The notes beneath the pieces are model-generated. The model ran no database searches and was not told the DNA's origin. It saw only the letters and a program-made list of their open reading frames with translations. From the NCBI GenBank assembly GCA_002382525.1, contig DFYA01000185.1, positions 1-5,140 of the forward strand: a DNA stretch of 5,140 nt. The letters are read 5' to 3'. This DNA comes from Opitutaceae bacterium UBA4094 (GTDB lineage: Bacteria; Verrucomicrobiota; Verrucomicrobiia; Opitutales; Opitutaceae). Positions 1-5,140 of the stretch are shown piece by piece. Position 1 is the stretch's first letter; every line of letters starts with the position of its first letter. The position numbers and the translations under genes were made by a program.

Positions 1-560
1 ACGATCGCCTGCTCGCATTGCCCGCTCCGCATCGCCTGCACCGCCCGATGCACCGCCACCAACGAACTCGAACACGCCGTGTCGATCGGCTGACTCGGCC
101 CGCGCAGGTCCAATAAAAACGACAACCGGTTCGCCAGGATCGAGTGGAACACCCCGATCGGACTATGCGCCTGACGCCCCTCGCCCGCCGCCTCCACCAA
201 CGCCGCGTAATCGCACGTCGCCACGCCGACGAACACCCCCGTTTGCGTCCCCGCCAGCGTCTTCGGATCATAGCCCGCATCCTCGATCGCATGCCACGCG
301 CACTGCAAAAACAGCCGCTGCTGCGGATCCATCAGCTCCGCCTCGCGCGCCGATATCCCAAAAAACGCAGCGTCGAATTTGTCGATGTCCGCGATAAACC
401 CGCCCCACTTCGGCGCCTCGTCCTCGCCGCCGCGCCAGCCGTCGAGCCGCTCCGCCGGAATCTCGCCGATACAGTCCCGCCCATCGCGCAGGTTCGCCCA
501 AAACGCATCCAGGTTATCCGCACCCGGGAAGCGCCCGCTCATGCCCACAATCGCGATCGG
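1..560 (-). other. PKS domain: ketosynthase 2 (KS2), N-terminal part
   Basis: The second ketosynthase begins at about residue 996 with EPIAIVGMSGRFPG. It contains MDPQQRL and GVFVGV, and a canonical active site GPSQPIDTACSSSL with Cys1158. It is cut at the window edge before both catalytic histidines, so its condensation competence cannot be judged. The GPSxPIDTACSSSLVAxHRAV style with QCEQAIV downstream is typical of trans-AT ketosynthases and differs clearly from KS1 in the same protein, pointing to different substrate clades. Confidence 0.93.
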
Positions 561-3545
561 TTCATTCGCCATGCACCGCGACACCTCCGTCGTCGCCTCC
601 ACCGGAAGCGCCGCCGTCGTCTCCACCACACTGGTGCCCAGCCACTCCTCCACCACGCCGCCGAGCGTCTTGTGTTTATAAAACAACGACGGACGCAGCT
701 CCGTCCCCAACGTCCGCTGCACGCGTTCGATCACCTCTACGATGCGCATCGAATTCAACCCGAGTTCGTCCGGCGTCTTAGCAAAATCCACGTCGCCGCC
801 ATCCCGCCGCAGCACTTCGCACACGATGCGCTTGAACCGCGCCACTTGAGCCTGCGAGCCGGGCGACTCCACGCGCACCGGCTCCGCCTCCAGCACACAC
901 GTCCGGCCCTGCCGATGCCCGCGTCGCGTCAGGTCCTCACGCAATTCGATAAATCCCTGCGCAAAGCCGTCCGCCTCGCCCACGAAACCAAAAAACTTCA
1001 ACGCACCTTCCTTCGTGAGTTCGTCCAGCAACAAGGTGCGCGTCAGCTCATCGCGCCCGTCCGCGCCGAGCACGCGCACCACGCCATGGATTTCCCTCAC
1101 CCCGGCGCGCTCCAGCTCGCGCCGCAACCGCCGCAAATCGTCCTCGCCCGCCAGCGTCGGCGAGATCCGCACCACGTCGCGCCCCGCCAGCGCCGCATTC
1201 GTCAACACCACAAATCGTCCCGGCCCACGCCGCGTCCATGCCTCCACCGTGCGCACCGCGTTCACGTCATCCCCCGCATCCACCAGATACGTCTCGCCCG
1301 CGCGGAACTCCACCCGCTCCTCGCGTGCGGCCGACTTAGTTGGAGCGTTCGAATGCCCGCGCGTGAACGCTAGGCGAATCAACGCCACCAATTCCGCCGC
1401 CGTCGCCGTGCGATCTTTCATCCGCAACCGCGCACAGCCCGCACCGACGGCATCATTCTGCGGCTGCTTGCCGTGATCCACAAAAAGCAGGTCCGCCTCA
1501 CGTCCCGCCAAGGCTTCACGCAACAACGTGATCGCTCGCGCGCCCGTGTCGCGGCTTCGCTCCACCGCGTGCAGACACCGTTCGATATCGCCGTGGAAAA
1601 CATAGTCCACCGCCTCGCATTCGTAATTCCAAAGGTGCACCACCCGCAGCCGCCCGCCACCCAACCGCTCCAGCGCCGCCACCAGTCGCGGGTAATCCTC
1701 CGCCCGCCGCGGATCGATTTGAAAAATACGCGGCCCCAACTGGCGAAACCCGCCTTCGCCGCACTTCACCAACACCGCCGGCTCTCCCGCTGCGACAAAC
1801 GCCTTATACACCTCGTCCCGCCGCGCCAAAAACACCGTGAGCACCGCGTCGTCATTCCGCTTACCGTCGTTCAACCAGTAACGGTGGCGCTCAAACGGAT
1901 ACCCCGGCAGCGACACGGTCTTCGCCTTTGCGTCCACCCACGCGCTCCACTCCACCGCCTCACCGCGTTCGTAGCGTGCCGCCACGTCACGCAAACGCGC
2001 ATCTCCGCCGTCCTTCGGCATCCGTCCATCGAGCCGCGCCCGCAGTCCATCAATCGTCGTCGCGACGAAGGCCGCCCGACACCCCAACTGCGCACGCCCT
2101 AGCGCCAGCGTCCGCGCCACGTCGCGCAGCTCGACACCCGCGCCGTGCGCCTCCAGCCACGCCGACAGCTGCCGCACCTGCTCACGCAGCGCCTCCGGCG
2201 TTTTCGCCGACAACGGCACCACGCACGCCTCCGCCGCGCCGCTCCGCACCTCCATCGGCGGCTCCTCTTCGAGCACCACATGGAAGTTCGTTCCCGTGTA
2301 GGAAAACGCGCTCAACGCCGCCCGCCTCGGCTGCCCGCCTTCCGCACTCCACGGCGTAGTTTCTGTCCGAACACGCAACGTCTCGTCGCCCACACCGGCC
2401 GCTTCGTTCGCCCGTTCAAAATTCGCCTGCTTCACCAACTGGCCGTGTTTGAAGCACAGCATCACCTTCAGCAGCCCCGGCAGCACCGCCGCCGTGAGCG
2501 CATGCCCGACATTCGCCTTAACCGAGCCGATCACGCAACGCCCGCTGCCGTAAACCTCGCGCAACGCCTTTGTCTCGATCACGTCCCCTTTATACGTCCC
2601 CGTGCCGTGCGCTTCGATGTAGTCCACGGTCTCCGGCGCCACCGCCGCCGACGCCAGCACCTGACGCAACAACGCCGCTTGCGCATCGGGGTTCGGCGCC
2701 GTGATGCCTTTCTCGCAAAACCCGTCGTGGTTCACGCCGGTCGCGAGGATGTTCGCGTAAATCCGATCCCCCGCCGCCACCGCCGCATCGCGGCGCTTCA
2801 GCAACACAAAGCCCACCGCTTCGCCGAGCACAAAACCGTCCGCCGCCTCGTCAAACGGACGACACCGGCCGGTCTTCGACAACAGCCGCGTGCGGCTATG
2901 CATCACAAACCGCTGCGCCGTGCTCATCACATGCACGCCGCCGACCAACGCCATCTCCACCTCGCCGGATCGCAGGCTCTGCACCGCGAGGTGCAACGCG
3001 ACGCCCATCGACGAACACGCCGTGTTAAGCGTGAGATTCGGGCCTTTCAAATCCAAGAAATGCGAGATCCGCGCCGACAGGATCGACGTGTCATGCCCCA
3101 TCAACATCTGCGGCTCCAGCGCCTCGGACCGGTCGAGCACCGCGTCATGATAATCCCCCGTGCGCGCGCCGACAAACACACCCACGTTCCGCCCGCGCAG
3201 TCCGTCCGGCGCATAACCCGCGTCCTCAAACGTCCGCCACGCTTCTTGCAGCGCGAGGCGTTGCTGCGGGTCCATCTTCCGAGCCTCGTCCGCGTCGATG
3301 CCGAAAAACGGCCCGTCGAACGCATCCACGTCGGCGAGAAACCCTCCACGCACGCTGTAGGTTTTTCCGGCGGCGCCCTGCTCGGCATCGAAGAATACCT
3401 CCGGCCGCCAGCGCTTCGGATCAACTTCTGTCGTCACGTCCCGTCCGGCCACGAGGAGCTCCCAAAACGCGTCCAAGCTCGCGGCTCCGGGAAGCCGCGC
3501 CGAGGCGCCGACGATGGCAATAGGCGTCAGCGTCGGCTCACTCAT
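1..3545 (-). CDS. Modular type I polyketide synthase, AT-less (trans-AT type), N-terminal 1181 codons
   Basis: An uninterrupted frame from ATG at 3545 to the left edge, so the protein continues outside the window. Domains in order: ketosynthase 1 (about residues 8-425), post-KS linker (426-558, ending YPFERHRYWL), a ketoreductase-like region that looks inactive (about 570-889), an acyl carrier protein (about 898-969, Ser932), and the N-terminal part of ketosynthase 2 (from about 996). KS1 has the complete Cys-His-His set at 177, 313 and 348. No acyltransferase lies between KS1 and the linker motif, which, with the KS2 motif style, indicates a trans-AT assembly line that receives extender units from a separate acyltransferase. 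Only seven residues precede KS1, so there is no N-terminal loading domain or coiled-coil docking region. Module 1 has no DH, ER or C-methyltransferase domain. The gene overlaps the O-methyltransferase by eight bases and is probably translated by coupling. The product is unknown. Confidence 0.96.
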   Translation of the reverse strand, partial: MSEPTLTPIAIVGASARLPGAASLDAFWELLVAGRDVTTEVDPKRWRPEVFFDAEQGAAGKTYSVRGGFLADVDAFDGPFFGIDADEARKMDPQQRLALQEAWRTFEDAGYAPDGLRGRNVGVFVGARTGDYHDAVLDRSEALEPQMLMGHDTSILSARISHFLDLKGPNLTLNTACSSMGVALHLAVQSLRSGEVEMALVGGVHVMSTAQRFVMHSRTRLLSKTGRCRPFDEAADGFVLGEAVGFVLLKRRDAAVAAGDRIYANILATGVNHDGFCEKGITAPNPDAQAALLRQVLASAAVAPETVDYIEAHGTGTYKGDVIETKALREVYGSGRCVIGSVKANVGHALTAAVLPGLLKVMLCFKHGQLVKQANFERANEAAGVGDETLRVRTETTPWSAEGGQPRRAALSAFSYTGTNFHVVLEEEPPMEVRSGAAEACVVPLSAKTPEALREQVRQLSAWLEAHGAGVELRDVARTLALGRAQLGCRAAFVATTIDGLRARLDGRMPKDGGDARLRDVAARYERGEAVEWSAWVDAKAKTVSLPGYPFERHRYWLNDGKRNDDAVLTVFLARRDEVYKAFVAAGEPAVLVKCGEGGFRQLGPRIFQIDPRRAEDYPRLVAALERLGGGRLRVVHLWNYECEAVDYVFHGDIERCLHAVERSRDTGARAITLLREALAGREADLLFVDHGKQPQNDAVGAGCARLRMKDRTATAAELVALIRLAFTRGHSNAPTKSAAREERVEFRAGETYLVDAGDDVNAVRTVEAWTRRGPGRFVVLTNAALAGRDVVRISPTLAGEDDLRRLRRELERAGVREIHGVVRVLGADGRDELTRTLLLDELTKEGALKFFGFVGEADGFAQGFIELREDLTRRGHRQGRTCVLEAEPVRVESPGSQAQVARFKRIVCEVLRRDGGDVDFAKTPDELGLNSMRIVEVIERVQRTLGTELRPSLFYKHKTLGGVVEEWLGTSVVETTAALPVEATTEVSRCMANEPIAIVGMSGRFPGADNLDAFWANLRDGRDCIGEIPAERLDGWRGGEDEAPKWGGFIADIDKFDAAFFGISAREAELMDPQQRLFLQCAWHAIEDAGYDPKTLAGTQTGVFVGVATCDYAALVEAAGEGRQAHSPIGVFHSILANRLSFLLDLRGPSQPIDTACSSSLVAVHRAVQAMRSGQCEQAI
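639..854 (-). other. PKS domain: acyl carrier protein (ACP1)
   Basis: About 72 residues form a four-helix carrier fold ending LFYKHKTLGGVVEEWL. The phosphopantetheine attachment serine is Ser932 in DELGLNSMRIVEV. The motif has Asn where Asp is usual (GLNSM instead of GxDSL), but the serine is present, so loading by a phosphopantetheinyl transferase remains plausible. Position +6 after the serine is Val rather than the Trp that marks beta-branching ACPs, so this carrier does not show that signature. Confidence 0.9.
879..1838 (-). other. PKS domain: degenerate ketoreductase-like region, probably inactive
   Basis: Residues 570-889 follow the outline of a ketoreductase. The structural half shows VLVKCGEGGFRQLG, AEDYPRLVAAL and VVHLW at 635-639. 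The catalytic half shows TYLVDAGDD at 752 onward in place of TYLITGGxGGLG, FVVLTN in place of LVLTGR, IHGVVRVLG at 819-827 in place of LxGVIHxAG, and KFFGFVGEADGFAQG from 850 in place of the FFVLFSS...GQxxYAAAN block. The glycine-rich NADPH motif, the catalytic Ser and the catalytic Tyr are all missing, and the last block is roughly a dozen residues short. This assignment rests on pattern matching by eye; a divergent structural domain of another kind is possible. Confidence 0.65.
1872..2270 (-). other. Post-KS linker region without an acyltransferase
   Basis: About 133 residues link KS1 to the next domain. They start with an LSAKTPEALREQ helix segment and an RDVARTLALGRA segment, and end with VSLPGYPFERHRYWL at residues 544-558. 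This is the usual flanking linker of trans-AT modules. An AT domain of about 300 residues with a GHSxG motif would not fit here, and no GHSxG is seen. Confidence 0.8.
2271..3524 (-). other. PKS domain: ketosynthase 1 (KS1)
   Basis: A full-length KS of about 418 residues, from PIAIVGASARLPG to FHVVLEEEP. It carries MDPQQRL, the active-site cysteine in NTACSSMG (Cys177), the EAHGTGT histidine (His313) and the KANVGH histidine (His348), so decarboxylative condensation looks possible. Departures from the usual consensus are Asn instead of Asp two residues before the active-site Cys (N-T-A-C), Met-Gly after the Ser pair instead of Ser-Leu, GTGTYKGDV instead of GTGTxxGDP, and GHALTAAVLPG instead of the common GHLEAAAGIAG. 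These suggest a distinct substrate clade rather than loss of function. Confidence 0.93.
3538..3545 (-). promoter_or_regulatory. Overlapping stop/start junction (ATGAGTGA) between methyltransferase and PKS
   Basis: The minus strand reads ATGAGTGA. The ATG at 3545-3543 starts the PKS, and the TGA at 3540-3538 in another frame ends the methyltransferase. Only a weak GAG, five bases upstream, could act as a Shine-Dalgarno site for the PKS. Translational coupling by reinitiating ribosomes is therefore the likely way the PKS is translated. The start choice is supported because the ketosynthase fold begins at residue 8 (PIAIVG). Confidence 0.8.
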
Positions 3546-4404
3546 GGTTGCTCAGGGTGCAGACCGAATAATGGCGAAACAGCTCGCGGTCCAAGGCGAC
3601 CCGGAAGCGGCTCGGCGGCATGACATCCACGATCCGCTTGTCCTCGACGAGCGCCAAACCCGCGCGCTCCGCGAGGCGAGCGATGTCCGTGAAACCCGTC
3701 ACCCAAGGCGCGCCCGCGCTCTCAAAACCCGCCACCAGTTTGCCCGCGCTGGAGAAACCCGTGTCCCGCGCGATCAGCTCCTCCGACAGATAATCGAAGG
3801 CGATCCGGAACCGCGGCACCTCGGCCTTCAGCCGCCCGAGAAACGCGATAATCGCCTCCGCCGGGATATACATCGTGTTCCCTTCCCAGATAAAAAACGT
3901 CTCCGCGCCCGCGTCGAAGCCGCGCGCCTTCAACAGCGCCCACACGTCGTCGCGGATGTAGTCCCCCGGGACATACACGCTGGCCTCCGCCGCGTAACCG
4001 TGATCCGCGAGTTGCCGTTGTTTGTAGCTCAACACCGCCTCGCAATCGACTTCGTAGAACGTCACGCCCGCCCCCCCCAACCGCAGCGAGCGCGTATCCA
4101 GCCCCGCTCCCAGCACCACCACCTGCTTCACTCCGCGTTTAAACTCCGCGACCAGCGCATCATCAAAGAAGCGGGTGCGATAGCTGATAAGCTGGCGCGT
4201 GGATTCCGATGTCCGGGTCATCTCTTCGACCCAGCGGCGCGTGGCCGGCGGCACAAAGATGTTGGCGATCGAATCGATCACCAGCGGATCGATGCGCTCC
4301 GCCTCGTCGGCCCGCCACGCGGCGATCAGCAACGACGTGCGACCAACACCGCCTTCGCTGAGCGGGTCCGTCTCCGTCAGATGTGTGTTGCTGATTGAAA
4401 CCAT
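3538..4404 (-). CDS. SAM-dependent O-methyltransferase, leucine-carboxyl methyltransferase/TcmP-like family
   Basis: A complete 288-residue class I methyltransferase of the PF04072/TIGR00027 type, of normal family length. Visible landmarks in order: SYRTRFFDD at residues 74-82, a family signature before the Rossmann core; SAM-binding motif I VVVLGAGLDTR at 95-105; acidic motif II YEVD at 117-120, where the aspartate is expected to hold the SAM ribose; and the family motif IWEGNTMYI at 172-180. No signal peptide or membrane segment is seen, so it should be cytosolic. The family includes protein carboxyl methyltransferases and the polyketide carboxyl-O-methyltransferase TcmP. Methylation of a carboxyl or hydroxyl of the polyketide is therefore the likely role, but the acceptor is not shown by the sequence. 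It follows the acyltransferase by 22 bases and its stop overlaps the PKS start, placing it firmly in the pathway operon. A run of eight C sits inside the gene just after motif I, and the frame through it is intact. Confidence 0.9.
   Translation of the reverse strand: MVSISNTHLTETDPLSEGGVGRTSLLIAAWRADEAERIDPLVIDSIANIFVPPATRRWVEEMTRTSESTRQLISYRTRFFDDALVAEFKRGVKQVVVLGAGLDTRSLRLGGAGVTFYEVDCEAVLSYKQRQLADHGYAAEASVYVPGDYIRDDVWALLKARGFDAGAETFFIWEGNTMYIPAEAIIAFLGRLKAEVPRFRIAFDYLSEELIARDTGFSSAGKLVAGFESAGAPWVTGFTDIARLAERAGLALVEDKRIVDVMPPSRFRVALDRELFRHYSVCTLSNHE
4071..4078. repeat. Eight-base C homopolymer inside the methyltransferase gene
   Basis: Eight consecutive C on the plus strand (G on the coding strand) encode part of the Leu-Gly-Gly-Ala stretch at residues 109-112 between SAM motif I and motif II. 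The reading frame is intact at this length. A one-base slip would truncate the enzyme early, so it is a possible site of sequencing error or slippage. Confidence 0.9.
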
Positions 4405-4418
4405 GACAAACGTGCGAG

Positions 4419-4424
4419 CTCTCC
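4419..4424 (-). promoter_or_regulatory. Possible ribosome binding site of the methyltransferase
   Basis: On the minus strand GGAGAG lies in the 22-base gap between the acyltransferase TAA and the methyltransferase ATG. It is a good Shine-Dalgarno match, but the 14-base spacer is longer than usual. No other ATG is in frame nearby, so it still supports the ATG at 4404. The short gap leaves no room for a separate promoter, so co-transcription with the acyltransferase is inferred. Confidence 0.4.
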
Positions 4425-4426
4425 GC

Positions 4427-5140
4427 TTACATCACCGCCGCACCGGCCGCACCCGCACCGGCCGTTGTCGCGCGACCCACCGCGAGTGCGTTGGCCCGGA
4501 ACCGCCCATTGAGCAGCTCCGCATCGGCGTCGCTCAGTTGTCCTTCGTTATAGTTCAGGTGAACCGTGAGCACGTTTTTGTAGAGCGTCACGCAATACAG
4601 CGCCGCGCCCATGATCGACGGCGAGATGTGGCCGCGCGGACGCGAGATCGTGATGCCCTGCGTCTCGTCGATTTCGAGCGAGTCGTTGAGAAACGTCATG
4701 CTCGTCGCGCAGGTGCGGAACATGCCTTCGGTCGTCTTCACCACTTTAGCGATGCCTTTTTCGTTCGCCGGAAACATCCAGCGCCACGACAGGAAACTCG
4801 CGAAGAGCGGCGAGGTGTGCAGGTGAACTTTTTTCTGCAGATACGATTTCTTCAGGTCCGCGTGCACCTGCTTCGCCAGCGCCGCGAGATCGTTGGTCTC
4901 GCCGACGCGGTAGAGGTGATTAAGCGCCGAGGAGAAAAACCCAAACTGCCCCTTCGCCGGGGTCGTGAGAAACGGGCGCATGTCCACCGGCGACGCAAAA
5001 CTCACCACGCGCTCCGGTCCCGCCGAGCCCTTGGTTGTGGGTTCCAGCAGCGGACGCACCGCATCGAGCAGCAGCGCGCTCAAGAGCGCGTAAACCGTGA
5101 CTTGATCCCGCTTCGCCTGCGCCACAAGACCGAGCGTCTC
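4427..5140 (-). CDS. Condensation-superfamily O-acyltransferase (PapA5/alcohol acetyltransferase-like), C-terminal part
   Basis: This is the C-terminal 237 residues of a protein whose start lies beyond the right edge. The frame is open to base 5140, and the GTG at 5125 is an internal valine in a helix (LVAQAKRDQVTVYALLSALL) typical of the middle of these enzymes. Further landmarks are SPVDMRPFL followed by GFFSSAL (the family's 'VDLRP...G' region), a TSMTFLND strand, and a closing LTVHLNYNEGQLSDADAELL segment, which resembles the end of PapA5-type and WS/DGAT-like acyltransferases. The family moves an acyl group from a CoA or carrier-protein thioester to a hydroxyl. The catalytic HHxxxDG motif would be N-terminal and is not visible, so activity cannot be judged. 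The protein ends in an Ala/Gly/Thr-rich tail. It lies 22 bases before the methyltransferase in the same direction, suggesting a tailoring or offloading role for the polyketide. An NRPS-type condensation domain is less likely because a stop follows directly with no carrier domain. Confidence 0.75.
   Translation of the reverse strand, partial: ETLGLVAQAKRDQVTVYALLSALLLDAVRPLLEPTTKGSAGPERVVSFASPVDMRPFLTTPAKGQFGFFSSALNHLYRVGETNDLAALAKQVHADLKKSYLQKKVHLHTSPLFASFLSWRWMFPANEKGIAKVVKTTEGMFRTCATSMTFLNDSLEIDETQGITISRPRGHISPSIMGAALYCVTLYKNVLTVHLNYNEGQLSDADAELLNGRFRANALAVGRATTAGAGAAGAAVM

Noticed and set aside
144..1373. 409-codon open frame on the plus strand
   Set aside because: It is antisense to the PKS KR/ACP/KS2 region. 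The translation is rich in Arg, His, Pro and Leu with no recognisable domain, as expected from the mirror of GC-biased codons.
1418..1764. Short minus-strand frames within the KR-like region that might suggest a frameshifted ketoreductase
   Set aside because: The main PKS frame is continuous from 3545 to the edge, and KR-like motifs before and after this region are in that same frame, so the degeneration is by divergence, not frameshift. The alternative frames are low-complexity Arg/Gly/Ala-rich.
60..3020. Direct repeats between the start and middle of the window, such as cgaacacgccgtgt near 70 and 3012
   Set aside because: They encode the same active-site motif (TACSS) in KS1 and KS2. This is domain homology, not a mobile or regulatory repeat.
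2145..3623. 492-codon open frame on the plus strand
   Set aside because: It lies opposite KS1, whose catalytic motifs are all on the minus strand. The Arg/His-rich composition marks it as a shadow.
3514..4398. 294-codon open frame on the plus strand
   Set aside because: It is antisense to the methyltransferase, which has clear SAM motifs on the other strand; no family resemblance on this strand.
4405..4426. Promoter or terminator between acyltransferase and methyltransferase
   Set aside because: Only 22 bases, with no hairpin followed by a T run and no -35/-10 pair; treated as an intra-operon gap.
4427..5125. Complete 232-residue gene starting at GTG 5125
   Set aside because: The frame stays open to the window edge and the GTG falls inside a conserved helix of the acyltransferase, so the true start is outside the window.

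Overview
All coding signal in this 5.1 kb, GC-rich window lies on the minus strand. Three closely packed genes are read from right to left, and the outer two are cut by the window edges. The content is part of a polyketide biosynthetic gene cluster. No intergenic stretch exceeds 22 bases, so this is one operon fragment with no visible internal promoter, terminator, RNA gene, CRISPR array or mobile element.

Layout in transcription order. (1) 5140-4427: C-terminal half of a condensation-superfamily O-acyltransferase resembling PapA5 and alcohol acetyltransferases. Its 5' end and HHxxxDG active site lie outside the window. (2) 4404-3538: a complete 288-residue SAM-dependent methyltransferase of the leucine-carboxyl/TcmP-like O-methyltransferase family (TIGR00027/PF04072 type). 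(3) 3545-1: the first 1181 codons of a modular type I polyketide synthase. It starts inside the methyltransferase stop region through an 8-base ATGAGTGA overlap and runs off the left edge.

The PKS reads KS1 - short post-KS linker - degenerate ketoreductase-like region - ACP - KS2 (N-terminal part). Only about 125 residues separate the end of KS1 from the YPFxRxRYW linker motif, too few for a cis acyltransferase. The linker style and the KS2 motif GPSQPIDTACSSSL also fit trans-AT assembly lines, so malonyl units are inferred to be loaded by an acyltransferase encoded elsewhere. The KR-like region keeps the family's outline but lacks the cofactor glycine motif and the Ser/Tyr catalytic residues, so module 1 probably delivers an unreduced beta-keto intermediate or passes its substrate on unmodified.

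Inferred joint role: the PKS builds the chain, the methyltransferase caps a carboxyl or hydroxyl group, and the acyltransferase esterifies a hydroxyl (or releases the chain onto an alcohol). The product cannot be named from this window.

Organism: a GC-rich bacterium with strong G/C-ending codon bias. A verrucomicrobial (Opitutaceae-like), myxobacterial or proteobacterial producer would all fit; I cannot decide between them from the sequence alone. Large open frames on the plus strand are mirror images of the GC-biased PKS and are not genes.
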